A DNA stretch of 64,000 nucleotides from NCBI GenBank assembly GCA_016713735.1, contig JADJOP010000043.1, forward strand, positions 310,001-374,000, written 5' to 3'. Below, in pieces: positions 35,121 through 43,926 of the stretch. The translations under genes were made by a program, and so were the position numbers. The notes below the pieces were generated by a model. It ran no database searches. It saw nothing but the letters and a program-made list of their open reading frames with translations, and was not told the origin of the DNA. Source of the DNA: Bryobacterales bacterium (lineage in GTDB: Bacteria; Acidobacteriota; Terriglobia; Bryobacterales; Bryobacteraceae). Positions within the stretch are counted from its first letter, which is position 1. Each line of letters starts with the position of its first letter.

Positions 35121-35849
35121 TCAGAATTCACGCATCCAAGTCCTGTAACTTCCCCGCGAGGAATCGTCCTCAATCAGCGCCCACGCTTCCTGTGAGATCA
35201 ATTCCAACTGCACTAAATGTAGCGCCACCTGCATCAGGGTATTCGTTTCGTGGCTGAACTCAGACCAAATAGTCGAGTGGGTGGTCGTCGAAGAATGAAA
35301 GTAGATTTGGTGCATAAGCGAAGAAGCAAGCTGCCTCAATTCTCGGGCGACCAATACAGCGGCCTCTAGCCGCCAGCCTCGAAGATGCGATTGGGTTGAG
35401 ACCTCTCCCCATTCGAAGGCAACTATCTTACCTCTAATGCGTGCAAGGGCGGCGATGTCAACTGAGCCCTCAGCCGATTCGGTCGGCGATAAAAAAGCGA
35501 GCAAATGCTGAAGCAATTCTAGTCTCGCGATTCCGATTGTTAGTCTATTGCGTAGGACTGCCTCTCGGTCATTAAGACTACTGATTAAGGTGTCAGCGCT
35601 AGTTCCATCCGTTCGCCAGGACTCAAGCAATCGGAGGTAACGCGCCTGCATCGACTCTGCGTCCTCCTTCCTCAGGCCACCCTCGGTATGCAATGTGTAA
35701 GCTTCTGTCTTCAAAATCATCGACGCAGTTCGGCAAAAGTCCGACTCGCGACTCTGGTTCGATTTCTGCTCCTCGTGACGCTGTTCATCTTTGGCGCGTA
35801 GTCGACTAGTTGTGAGTAACTCCCAAAAACATTGCAGTAAAAAGCACAA
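35121..35849 (-). CDS. Hypothetical protein, 242 aa, in a low-GC islet
   Basis: No family recognised. The N-terminus as predicted (MCFLLQCFWELLTTSRLRAK) overlaps the previous gene by 44 bases, so a later start is possible. The rest is helical and soluble, with Leu/Arg-rich segments (RLELLQHLLAFLSPTESAEG, then RARIRGKIVAFEW-like) and a C-terminus in LVQLELISQEAWALIEDDSS. GC content is much lower than in the flanking chromosome. It is the last of three minus-strand genes that appear co-transcribed. Role unknown; an acquired accessory function is likely. Confidence 0.55.
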   Translation of the reverse strand: MCFLLQCFWELLTTSRLRAKDEQRHEEQKSNQSRESDFCRTASMILKTEAYTLHTEGGLRKEDAESMQARYLRLLESWRTDGTSADTLISSLNDREAVLRNRLTIGIARLELLQHLLAFLSPTESAEGSVDIAALARIRGKIVAFEWGEVSTQSHLRGWRLEAAVLVARELRQLASSLMHQIYFHSSTTTHSTIWSEFSHETNTLMQVALHLVQLELISQEAWALIEDDSSRGSYRTWMREF

Positions 35850-36111
35850 GAACGGCGAACATCGCGGTGATGATCACTAGTGCCAGATGTAAGTGTTGGT
35901 TAAGATTCGAACCCTGCGAAGTCTGAATGGTGATTAAAATGCCGAAGACAAGGCTGAGAACTACCAGTTCGGCCTCGGTTCGCCACTCGTACCGGTGTTT
36001 TTTCTTGTAGGGCGGCGGCTCCGACAACAACTTTGACCCAAATCCGAGTGGCGCGAAGAATAAAGTGGTCGCCGATCTCGCACCGTGTAGGGTCATTTGC
36101 CAGAGATTCAT
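35806..36111 (-). CDS. Small membrane protein, 101 aa
   Basis: Two hydrophobic segments are visible, ELVVLSLVFGILITIQTS and LALVIITAMFAVLVLFTAMF, separated by a short polar loop. The N-terminus is polar and basic (PPPYKKKHRYEWRTEA). I do not recognise a family. It lies between two other small genes of the islet, 18 bases downstream of the first, and overlaps the next by 44 bases, suggesting a co-expressed unit. Confidence 0.55.
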   Translation of the reverse strand: MNLWQMTLHGARSATTLFFAPLGFGSKLLSEPPPYKKKHRYEWRTEAELVVLSLVFGILITIQTSQGSNLNQHLHLALVIITAMFAVLVLFTAMFLGVTHN

Positions 36112-36129
36112 GTCTTCCTATCCTGTCTG

Positions 36130-36426
36130 TTATAACTCTGCCAGCTTGCGCATTGCGGTTCTATATAGAAAAACTGAGAATAGCACTAAGTCTGTTAAGA
36201 ACAGCCCGTACTCGCCGAATTTAATGCCGTAAATGATCACTGGGCTGAGAGTCTTTGGTGCGTGGAGTGCGACGGCCATGTCGATTGCCACAGCGAACAT
36301 GGCGATTGTCCCGAAGATGAGCGTGCCTACGAGGCTGTGAATTAGAAACTCATATGGCGCATGCCAAAAAGGAACTGGCCTGTGGATTTCGATATCTGGC
36401 TCGGGTGCCTGTTCACTTGGTGCCAT
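36130..36426 (-). CDS. Small membrane protein, 98 aa
   Basis: The first gene of the islet. After a polar N-terminus (MAPSEQAPEPDIEIHRPVPF) come two hydrophobic segments, SLVGTLIFGTIAMFAVAIDM and YGLFLTDLVLFSVFLY, ending in a basic tail (TAMRKLAEL). It could pair with the neighbouring two-helix protein in a membrane complex. No family recognised; no upstream promoter is obvious in the 170 bases that follow on the plus strand. Confidence 0.5.
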   Translation of the reverse strand: MAPSEQAPEPDIEIHRPVPFWHAPYEFLIHSLVGTLIFGTIAMFAVAIDMAVALHAPKTLSPVIIYGIKFGEYGLFLTDLVLFSVFLYRTAMRKLAEL

Positions 36427-36714
36427 AGGTGTGAGTCTAATGAGATAGCATACACAATGCGGCTAGGGGTTGGAAGCGGGCTAAGCCAAGTTGTTCAGGC
36501 CCGCGAAAGTGCAGGACTCTGAAGCAGTTGGGGTTCGTCTTCACCCGGTCCAGTTTGATCCACTAGGCGAGCGAGCGTCCTCTTGCGTCATCAGTTCATG
36601 CTGTTTTCGCCCATGTGATCCTGCCGTGGCCACCGGAAGTCTGGCAATTGGAAGCGCATTGCCCTTCGGTCAGTTGAAAGCGTGAGTCTGGCTCGTCCGT
36701 CCTTTTTTGCCCGC

Positions 36715-36859
36715 AGCTTACCACCTCCCCCACCGCCACCCAAAACACCTCCTCCCCCTCCTCCAAAGCCGCAATCAAATACGCCACCGCCGCCTCGGGG
36801 TCCCGCAAATACTCCCGCATAAACTCGCTATGCGGCTTCGTAGCCTTGGTCCTCATCAC
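36715..36859 (-). pseudogene. Truncated antitoxin (addiction-module antidote-like) remnant
   Basis: The first ~46 residues, MRTKATKPHSEFMREYLRDP and then EAAVAYLIAALEEGEEVF, match the N-terminal part of HigA-like addiction-module antidotes (family form '…dpe.aaaYLnaaLeeg…'). After VAVGEVV the frame reads unrelated, Cys- and Gln-rich sequence to 36596, and the helix-turn-helix that should follow is absent. It looks like a broken gene. Its start overlaps the DUF433 stop (ATGA). Confidence 0.5.
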
Positions 36860-37065
36860 GCCTCCTCACCGCCCACCGGCCCCCACTCCCGGCAAGCCGC
36901 CAAATCCTCCCGCACAATCCCCGGATAGCTATACAGCAACTCCTCGTCCGTCTGCCCCGCCTCCATCAACTCCAACATCAGCTCCACCGAAAGCCGCGTC
37001 CCCCGGATCACCGGCTTCCCCGCCAAAATCTCAGGATCCATCACAATCCGCTCGCGCAGCCGCAT
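36856..37065 (-). CDS. DUF433-family antitoxin
   Basis: 69 aa; MRLRERIVMDPEILAGKPVI and RGTRLSVELMLELMEAG are the canonical DUF433 opening ('DP.i..GkPvi.GTRi.v'), with YPGIVREDLAACREW near the end. DUF433 proteins are VapB-like antitoxins, normally next to a PIN-like (DUF5615) toxin, which is not seen here. The neighbouring gene is instead a truncated antidote-like remnant, so the locus is probably a decayed toxin-antitoxin cluster. Confidence 0.8.
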   Translation of the reverse strand: MRLRERIVMDPEILAGKPVIRGTRLSVELMLELMEAGQTDEELLYSYPGIVREDLAACREWGPVGGEEA

Positions 37066-37137
37066 CCCGCCATTTTACCCCCACCCACCCCCGCAAGCCC
37101 GCCCCCGCCCCCCTCAGATACAATACCTACACCCCCC

Positions 37138-38040
37138 ATGGGACTCCTCATCAACGGTGAATTCGTCGACGACTCCCTCATCCGCCAGGAAGCCGCCGCC
37201 CTCCGCCCCCGCGTCCAGGAGGAACTCGACGCCCTCGACCCCATCGCCGCCCAAATGCAGCTCTGGGAATGGGCCCAGGACGCCGTCGTCGAGCGCATCC
37301 TCCTCCGCCAGGCCGCCCTCGCTGACGCCGAACCCCTCGACGAAGACCTCGTCCAGCGCACCATCTCCCAAATGTTCCCCCTCGCCGGCGACCCCGAATC
37401 CTGCGAGCCCGGCGCCACCCGCGCCGGCGTCGACCCCGTCGAAGCCCGCAGCGAAGTCGAAGCCCGCCTCCGCATCGACCGCCTCCTCGAACGCCTCTTC
37501 GCCTCCGCCCCCCGCCCCAAAACCAAGGAAGTCGAAGCCTTCTACAAAAAACACCGCGACCACTTCCGCCGCCCCCCCCAAGCCCACGCCTCCCACATCG
37601 TCAAAAACGTCACCCAGGCCTCTGACGAACCCGCCGCCCTCGAAGCCATCCAAAAGGCCCAGGAAGCCCTCCGCGCCGGCCGCCCCTTCGCCGAAGTCGC
37701 CGACGAACTCTCTGATTGCGCCGGCCAGGGCGGCATGCTCGGCTGGTTCCCCCGCGGCCAAATGGTCGACGAGTTTGACGAGGTCGTCTTCAACCTCGCC
37801 CCCGGCCAGCTCAGCCCCGTCTTCCGCACCGAGTTCGGCTACCACATCGCCACGCTGCACGACCGCAAACCCGGCGGCCTCGTCCCCCTCGACGACGTCC
37901 GCCCCGAAATCGAAGAGGAACTCATGCGCGCCCGCCGCGAAGAGGTCGTCACCGGCTTCCTCGAAAGCCTCCGCGCCAAGGCCGAAGTGAAAAAGGCCAA
38001 AGCCCCCGCGACCGCCCCCGCCCAACAAACCGCACCATGA
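37138..38040 (+). CDS. Peptidyl-prolyl cis-trans isomerase, parvulin type (SurA-like, no signal)
   Basis: 300 aa. The N-terminal helical chaperone region (ALRPRVQEELDALDPIAAQM) is followed by a parvulin rotamase domain (about 155-260): PPQAHASHIVKNV, GRPFAEVADELSDCAGQGGM, LGWFPRGQMVDEFDEVVFNL and RTEFGYHIATLHDRKPG. It catalyses prolyl isomerisation. No signal peptide is visible (MGLLINGEFVDDSL), unlike true SurA, so it may act in the cytoplasm. Its stop overlaps the FGE gene (ATGA), which suggests the two proteins are used together, perhaps to fold or mature sulfatases. Confidence 0.85.
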   Translation: MGLLINGEFVDDSLIRQEAAALRPRVQEELDALDPIAAQMQLWEWAQDAVVERILLRQAALADAEPLDEDLVQRTISQMFPLAGDPESCEPGATRAGVDPVEARSEVEARLRIDRLLERLFASAPRPKTKEVEAFYKKHRDHFRRPPQAHASHIVKNVTQASDEPAALEAIQKAQEALRAGRPFAEVADELSDCAGQGGMLGWFPRGQMVDEFDEVVFNLAPGQLSPVFRTEFGYHIATLHDRKPGGLVPLDDVRPEIEEELMRARREEVVTGFLESLRAKAEVKKAKAPATAPAQQTAP

Positions 38041-39029
38041 GCAGCGGCAATCCATTCCGTCTCATCCCCGGCGTCAACCCCTGCTGCGTCCCCAGCAAAG
38101 CCCGCAGCGAAACCCTCGCCCAATCCCGCGCCATGGCCACCGAACGCCGCCGCGCCCACGCCCGTTCCACTGCTGACATGATCAAACTCGACGGCGGCCC
38201 TTTCCTCATGGGCACCGAAGATAAAGACGGCTTCCCCGCCGACGGCGAAGGCCCCATCCGCCGCGTCCACATCGACCCCTTCTTCATCGACCGCGCCCCC
38301 GTCACCAACGCCCAATACCGCGAATTCGTCCAAGCCACCGGCTACCGTACCGAATCCGAGCAATACGGCTGGTCCTTCGTCTTCCACTCCCACATCCCGC
38401 CCGACCGCTTCGACGCCCTCGTCGCCGAACGCGTCCCCGGAACCCAATGGTGGTGCCGCGTCAACGGCGCCCACTGGGCCCACCCCGAAGGCCCCGACTC
38501 CTCCATCGACGCTCGTCTCAACACCCCCGCCGTCCACATCTCCTGGAACGACGCCAACGCCTACGCCCGCTGGGCCGGCAAGCGCCTCCCGACGGAGGCC
38601 GAATGGGAATACGCCGCCCGCGGCGGTCACGAACAATGGCGCTTCCCCTGGGGCGACGACCTCACCCCCAACGGCCGCCACCTCTGCAACGTCTGGCAAG
38701 GCGAATTCCCCAACAACGACCAGGGCGATGATGGCTTCACCGCCGCCGCCCCCGTCGACGCCTTCCCCCCCAACGACTACGGCCTGCAGGTCATCACCGG
38801 TAACGCCTGGGAATGGTGCGCCGACTGGTTCGACCCCGCCTGGCACCTCACCGCCACCCGCGACAACCCCCAAGGCCCCCCCACCGGCCGCGAACGCGCC
38901 ATGCGCGGCGGCTCCTACCTCTGCCACGTCTCCTACTGCAACCGCTACCGCGTCGCCGCCCGCACCAAAAACACCCCCGACTCCGCCACCACCAACATCT
39001 CCTTCCGCTGCGCGAGCGACGTCAGTTAG
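38037..39029 (+). CDS. Formylglycine-generating enzyme (sulfatase-modifying factor)
   Basis: 330 aa, full length. The C-type-lectin-like FGE fold is clear: IKLDGGPFLMGTEDKDGFPA, PVTNAQYREFVQATGY, GKRLPTEAEWEYAARGG and QVITGNAWEWCADWFDP. The two active-site cysteines of genuine copper-dependent FGEs are present in GGSYLCHVSYCNRYRVAAR (Cys296 and Cys301), which separates it from the many lectin-like relatives lacking them. It converts the Cys of CxPxR in sulfatases to formylglycine; a matching sulfatase is encoded at 48.6-50.1 kb. It is translationally coupled to the parvulin gene. Confidence 0.92.
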   Translation: MSSGNPFRLIPGVNPCCVPSKARSETLAQSRAMATERRRAHARSTADMIKLDGGPFLMGTEDKDGFPADGEGPIRRVHIDPFFIDRAPVTNAQYREFVQATGYRTESEQYGWSFVFHSHIPPDRFDALVAERVPGTQWWCRVNGAHWAHPEGPDSSIDARLNTPAVHISWNDANAYARWAGKRLPTEAEWEYAARGGHEQWRFPWGDDLTPNGRHLCNVWQGEFPNNDQGDDGFTAAAPVDAFPPNDYGLQVITGNAWEWCADWFDPAWHLTATRDNPQGPPTGRERAMRGGSYLCHVSYCNRYRVAARTKNTPDSATTNISFRCASDVS

Positions 39030-39197
39030 TCGGAGTATTTCCCCTTCCATACCCACTTACCAACCTTGATCGCCGCCCGCCCCGGCCTCCATCCCGCGCC
39101 CGCTGCCCTCCCAGCCCCTCCCCATCTCTGAAAAAATCAGCCCTCCCCCGTAAATTCCCTCTCGATCTACTTGCATCCGCCCACACGATTCCGCAAG

Positions 39198-39216
39198 CTC
39201 GATACATTGTGTCGAG
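39198..39216. promoter_or_regulatory. Palindromic operator candidate, copy 1
   Basis: CTCGATACATTGTGTCGAG is a near-perfect palindrome of 19 bases (one pair is a G/T wobble position). The same 19 bases occur before the second LuxR gene. It overlaps a possible -10 (TACATT), fitting autoregulation by the LuxR protein itself. Confidence 0.55.
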
Positions 39217-39258
39217 AGGAGCCCCGCCTAACCTGCCCTTGACCGCCTTGCGCTTCTT

Positions 39259-40341
39259 ATGCACCAGGCCGCCCTCGATGTCTCTCTCTGGCCCGCTGTG
39301 CTCCAAGGCTGGGCCGAACTGTTCCACGCCGAAGCCCTGGCCTTAGCCGTGGATAAGCCCGGCAGTCTGTACGCCTTGAGCCTCGTCGTTGGTCTCGACG
39401 AGTCACACTTGCGCAGCCGAAACGCCTACTACACTCAAATCGATCCTTTCATGAATGAGGTATACCGGCGCAAACTCCACTTGTCCCCCAATTACACAAC
39501 GAGTCACATGCTGGTCCCCGACGCGGACCTCGAGAAGAGCGAATGTTACAACGACCACATGCGTCCCCTGAACCAGTACTATGGCTTCGGATTCAACATC
39601 CTCCAGGCCCCCTTGGCTTCTTACTTTCTGCTCCTCCGCGCCAGGCGATCCGGCCCAGTCGAGGGCGCTGAAGACCAGGCCGTCCAATCCCTCATCCCCC
39701 ACCTGCGCCAGGCCGCGCACACCACCATCCAGTTCGCCACCCTCACCGCCGAACGCGACTCCTCCTTCTCCGAACCCCTCGACGCCCTCGGCCGCGCCGT
39801 CTTCCTGCTCGACGCCAGCGGCAAGGTCCTCCGCCACAACCGCTCCGCCGCCGCCATCGCCGCCGCCCGCGACGGCCTCACCGTCCACGCCGATGGCCTC
39901 CGCGCCTCCACGCCCCACCACACCAACGCTCTCCGCCGCCTCGTCGCCCTCGCCGCCCACTCCGCCCAGGGCGGCACTCTCGCCCTCCCACGCCCTTCGC
40001 AATCTCGCCCCTACGCCATCACCATTTCGCCGCTCCACCGCGAACCATCCGCCGCCCGCTTCGGCTTCCCCGTCCCCGCCGTCGCCGTCGTCGCCATCGA
40101 CCCCAACCACGCCCCAGTACCCGATACCGCCGCCCTCAAAAGCCACTTCGCCCTCACCTCCGCCGAAGCCCGCCTCGCCGCCCTCCTCACCCAAGGCCTC
40201 AGTCTCGAACAAGCCGCCTCCTCCCTCGCCATCACCCGCAATACCGCCCGCACCCATCTCCAGCATCTCTTTCAAAAAACCTCCACCCGCAAACAAGGCG
40301 AACTCGTCGCCTTGCTCAATCGCGTCCTCCTTTCTCGCTGA
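39259..40341 (+). CDS. LuxR-family transcriptional regulator, copy 1
   Basis: 360 aa. An N-terminal sensory region (MHQAALDVSLWPAVLQGW) is followed by a PAS-like segment (GRAVFLLDASGKVLRHNRSA) and a C-terminal LuxR helix-turn-helix (FALTSAEARLAALLTQGLSL, then EQAASSLAITRNTARTHLQH). In the frame before ATG 39259 there is a stop codon (39229-39231), so the ATG is the real start. It is a close paralogue of the next gene, with the same upstream operator. The input signal is unknown. Confidence 0.8.
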   Translation: MHQAALDVSLWPAVLQGWAELFHAEALALAVDKPGSLYALSLVVGLDESHLRSRNAYYTQIDPFMNEVYRRKLHLSPNYTTSHMLVPDADLEKSECYNDHMRPLNQYYGFGFNILQAPLASYFLLLRARRSGPVEGAEDQAVQSLIPHLRQAAHTTIQFATLTAERDSSFSEPLDALGRAVFLLDASGKVLRHNRSAAAIAAARDGLTVHADGLRASTPHHTNALRRLVALAAHSAQGGTLALPRPSQSRPYAITISPLHREPSAARFGFPVPAVAVVAIDPNHAPVPDTAALKSHFALTSAEARLAALLTQGLSLEQAASSLAITRNTARTHLQHLFQKTSTRKQGELVALLNRVLLSR

Positions 40342-40499
40342 GTCAATCTGTCTGACGGCTTGCACAGGCAGCCTGTCTCCCCGCCATCGAACGCCCCGCA
40401 ATCCTGCCGCCTCCTGAGTGTCCCCTTCCCCCGGAAAAACCAACCCCCCGGTAAATTCTTTCAATTCTCACTTGCATCCGCCCTCATAACTCCACCAAG

Positions 40500-40518
40500 C
40501 TCGATACATTGTGTCGAG
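40500..40518. promoter_or_regulatory. Palindromic operator candidate, copy 2
   Basis: An identical 19-base copy of the palindrome found at 39198-39216, in the same position relative to the second LuxR gene. The sequences just before it also match (ACTTGCATCCGCCC), so the duplicated unit includes the promoter. Confidence 0.55.
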
Positions 40519-40561
40519 AGGAACCCCCGCCCAACCTGCCCTGGATCGCCTTGCTCTCCTC

Positions 40562-41643
40562 ATGCACCAGGCCGCCCTCGATGTCTCTCTCTGGCCCGCT
40601 GTGCTCCAAGGCTGGGCTGAACTGTTCCACGCCGAAGCGGTGCTCTTTGCCGTGGATGCGCCCGGCCGTTTCTACACCGTCAGCCACGCCGTTGGTCTCG
40701 ACGAATCACACCTGCGCCGCCAAAACGTCTACTACTCTCAAATCGATCCTTTCATGAAGGCGGTACACGCCCGCAAACTCAACATGGCCCCCAGTTACAG
40801 CCCAAGTCACCTTTTGGTCGCCGATGCTGACCTCGAGAAGAGCGAATGTTACAACGACCACATGCGTCCCCTGAATCACTACTACGGTTTCGGCTTCACC
40901 ATACTCCCGGCCCCTTCGTCCTCCCACCTTGGGCTCATTCGCGCCAAGCGATCCGGCCCAGTCGAGGGCGCTGAGGACCAGGCCGTCCAATCCCTCATTC
41001 CTCACCTTCGTCAGGCCGTCCAAACCACCATCCAGTTCGCCACCCTCACCGCCGAACGCGACTCCTCCTTCTCCGAACCCCTCGACGCCCTCGACCGCGC
41101 CGTCTTCCTGCTCGACGCTAGCGCCAAGGTCCTCCGCCAGAACCGCTCCGCCGCCGCCATCGCCGCCGCCCTCGATGGTCTCACCGTCCACGCCGATGGC
41201 CTCCGCGCCTCCACGCCCCACCACACCACCGCCCTCCGCCGCCAAATCGCCCTCGCCGCCCACTCCGCCCAAGGTGGCACTCTCGCCCTCCCTCGCCCTT
41301 CGCAATCTCGCCCCTACGCCATCACCGTTTCACCGCTCCACCGCGAACCATCCGCCGCCCCTTCGGCTTCCCCGTCCCCGCCGTCGCCGTCGTCGCCATC
41401 GACCCCAACCACGCCCCAGTACCCGATACCGCCGCCCTCAAAAGCCACTTCGCCCTCACCTCCGCCGAAGCCCGCCTCGCCGCCCTCCTCACCCAAGGAC
41501 ATACCCTCGAACAAGCCGCCTCCACCCTCGCCATCACCCGCAATACCGCCCGCACCCACCTCCAGCGTCTCTTCCAAAAGACAGCCACCCGCAAACAAGG
41601 CGAACTCGTCGCCTTGCTCACTCGCGTCCTCCTTTCCCGCTGA
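40562..41643 (+). CDS. LuxR-family transcriptional regulator, copy 2 (one frameshift)
   Basis: A tandem paralogue of the gene at 39259, with nearly the same N-terminus (MHQAALDVSLWPAVLQGW) and PAS-like region. At the C run 41358-41361 the frame breaks; copy 1 has CCCGC at this point, and adding one C here restores the LuxR ending (FALTSAEARLAALLTQGHTL, then ITRNTARTHLQRLFQKTA). A GTG at 40511 would extend the N-terminus, but copy 1 has a stop there, so ATG 40562 is preferred. The duplication probably allows two related inputs to control a common operator. Confidence 0.75.
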
Positions 41644-41736
41644 CAATTTCCGCGATCTCATCCATTTGGATGACGCCTTTTCCTCCACCCCCAATCTAGC
41701 CTTATTGGAATGTTGACCCACCGCCATCCATCTCCC

Positions 41737-43083
41737 ATGACCACGCTCGCCCTGCTCCTGTCCCTCGCCTCCGCCGCTTCGGCCGCCACCTACGGCCCCC
41801 CCTTGATCCCCCGCCAGACCCCCGACGGCACCATCGGCGCCGCCGTCCTCTCCCAGCAAGTCATCCCCCAAGGCGAAACCGTCGTCAATTTCGCCTTCTT
41901 TAACAACAACCCCAACCTGCGCAACTGGATCACCCCCATCATCCTCCAGGGCACCGGCGGCGACTCCTTCAAACTCATCGGCGTAGGCGAAAGCCGCCAG
42001 AACAACGGCTCAGGCATTCAGAAGTACCCCTTCAACCTGCTCTACGGCTCCGCTCTGGCCACTGGCCCCAACTTCGTCTTCGGCTGGTGGTCCGGCCGCG
42101 TCACCGTCTCCGGCAACCAGATCAACCTCTCTCAGAATCAAAGCGTCGTCGTCCTAGACGCCGCCACCACCACCCCCGGCTACCGCGAAAGCTGCCCCCG
42201 CCCCAACGTTGGACCCTGTGCCATCTTCCCCACGCCGCTCTTCCCCACCCTTACCTTTGCCAACGTCTACTCCGGCGCATCCACCGGCAGTCTCGCCTCC
42301 CCCTTCGGCCGCCTCTACTCCGTCCAATTCGAAACCGCTGAAATCCCCATCCCCATCGTCACCTCCGTCCTCTCGCTCACCGGCTTCGGCGGCGCCCCTC
42401 GCATCGCCCCCGGCGGCTGGATGGAAATCTTCGGCTCCCGCTTCGCCACCACCACCAGGCAATGGGCCGCCACCGACTTCTCCAGCGACTTCGGCCCCAC
42501 CCTTCTCGACGGTGTCCGCGTCTCCGTCGACGGCCGCCCCGCCTTCATCAGCTACGTCAGCCCCGGCCAGATCAATTGTGTCGTTCCCGACGGCGTTGCC
42601 CCGGCCGCAGAAGCGTCATCGTTACGAACTCCATCGGCTCCAGCACGGCCTTTGAAGTCGAGGTCGCCCCTCGCGTCCCTCCCTCCTCGCCCCGCCGCCT
42701 TTAAGGTGGATGGCAAGCAGTTCCTCGTCGCCCAACACCCTGACCAGGTCTACGCCGGCCGCGAAAATCTCATCGCCGGCGCCGCCTTCCGCCTGCCCGC
42801 CCCCGGTGACCGCCTCACCGTCTACGGCGTCTCCTTCGGCGAAACCATCCCCGCCACCCCCGCCGGCAAAATCGCCGCCTCTGGACCCAGGCTTCCCAAC
42901 ATCCAGGTCTTCATCGCCAACATCCCCGCGCAGGTCGAATACGCCGGCCCCGTCGCCGGCCTCGTCGGTCTCTTCCAGTTCAACCTCGTCATCCCTGCCG
43001 GTGTGCCCTCCGGCGACGCCCGCATCACCTTCGGCGTCGATGGCGTTGCCTCCATCCAGGAGCTATGGCTCACCCTGCAATAG
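41737..43083 (+). CDS. Secreted Solibacter-type protein with C-terminal TIGR03437-like domain (three base deletions)
   Basis: A signal peptide (MTTLALLLSLASAASAATYG) is followed by an unrecognised N-terminal domain and, from about residue 200, a first Ig-like/TIGR03437 half (GGAPRIAPGGWMEIFGSRFA, ISYVSPGQINCVVPDG). The C-terminal half is the classic Solibacter domain: QPF-type start FKVDGKQFLVAQHPDQVY, GDRLTVYGVSFGETIP, NIQVFIANIPAQVEYAGPVA and GLVGLFQFNLVIPAGVPSGD. Between 42599 and 42693 the reading frame is shifted; adding one C at each of three runs (42599-42602, 42677-42679, 42690-42693) restores RSVIVTNSIGSSTAFEVEV and LLAPAAFKVDG. Function unknown; probably outer-membrane or extracellular. 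Confidence 0.8.
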   Translation: MTTLALLLSLASAASAATYGPPLIPRQTPDGTIGAAVLSQQVIPQGETVVNFAFFNNNPNLRNWITPIILQGTGGDSFKLIGVGESRQNNGSGIQKYPFNLLYGSALATGPNFVFGWWSGRVTVSGNQINLSQNQSVVVLDAATTTPGYRESCPRPNVGPCAIFPTPLFPTLTFANVYSGASTGSLASPFGRLYSVQFETAEIPIPIVTSVLSLTGFGGAPRIAPGGWMEIFGSRFATTTRQWAATDFSSDFGPTLLDGVRVSVDGRPAFISYVSPGQINCVVPDGVAPAAEASSLRTPSAPARPLKSRSPLASLPPRPAAFKVDGKQFLVAQHPDQVYAGRENLIAGAAFRLPAPGDRLTVYGVSFGETIPATPAGKIAASGPRLPNIQVFIANIPAQVEYAGPVAGLVGLFQFNLVIPAGVPSGDARITFGVDGVASIQELWLTLQ

Positions 43084-43265
43084 CGAGTCGCAGCTCCTGT
43101 CACGGCCACCCAACCACCAAATAATCCTGGGCCTCATTCCATGCTCCCGGCGAGTGAGGCCCCCTGCCCACAAATCCAGTCACAACTTTTTCCACCTTTA
43201 TCCTCAACAGCTTACCGCCAAAAGCTTGCCCCCACCCCCCTACATAATGGGAGTAGAGGTAAGTG

Positions 43266-43784
43266 ATGCCGAACCAACTCGAAACTCCCCACCCCATCGC
43301 CGAATACGAAGCCAAGCTCCGCCGTGAGCTTAACCCCGCCAACATCGTCGAAGACCACTTCGTCCACGAAATCGCCGCCAACACCATCCTCGCCGGCTTC
43401 CTCATCCGCAACATCGTTGCCGACCCGGAGATGGAACACCCCCAAACCCCCCGCCGCATCCGCCTGCTCCACTCCTACCAGCGCCTCACCCGCCACAACT
43501 ACGAAGAACTCCGCCGCCACCAGCTCGCCCGCCACCTCCAACAACACGACCCCGCCCTCGCCGCCCAACCCACCCACATCGTAGTCGCCACCCACACCAC
43601 CCGCGACGGCCTCCGCAACAAACCCCGCCCAGCCCCCGAACCCCGCCCAGCCCCCGCCCCCATCGCGAACACCCCCTACATCAAGCCCCCAACTCCCGGC
43701 CGCAACAGCCAATGCCCCTGCGGCTCCGGCCGCAAATACAAACACTGCTGCCAAGGCAAAACCCCGCTCCCCCAAGCCGCCTAA
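43266..43784 (+). CDS. SEC-C motif protein, 172 aa
   Basis: The C-terminal tail GRNSQCPCGSGRKYKHCCQG is a complete SEC-C zinc-binding motif (CxCxSG…C(C/H)). The N-terminal ~100 residues are helical and charged (NPANIVEDHFVHEIAANTIL, then RRIRLLHSYQRLTRHNYEEL) with a Pro/Ala-rich linker (RPAPEPRPAPAPIANTP). SEC-C motifs bind the SecB chaperone or nucleic-acid-associated partners; the role here is unknown. A GTG at 43263 directly precedes the chosen ATG. Confidence 0.75.
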   Translation: MPNQLETPHPIAEYEAKLRRELNPANIVEDHFVHEIAANTILAGFLIRNIVADPEMEHPQTPRRIRLLHSYQRLTRHNYEELRRHQLARHLQQHDPALAAQPTHIVVATHTTRDGLRNKPRPAPEPRPAPAPIANTPYIKPPTPGRNSQCPCGSGRKYKHCCQGKTPLPQAA

Positions 43785-43926
43785 CCGCACTGAACCCAGG
43801 GGGTCGGTGCCCTCCCCGCTCGCAGCGCCAAATCCCCGCGCGCCAGGGCCGGCGAAGGCCTGGGCGGCTCGCCCCCGCGAAGACCGGCCCAGCTGCCCCC
43901 CCAAAGTGATACAGTATCCTTCACCT

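Noticed and set aside
40511..40561. GTG 40511 as the start of the second LuxR gene
   Set aside because: The matching region of the first copy contains an in-frame stop, so the common start is the ATG at 40562 (39259 in copy 1).
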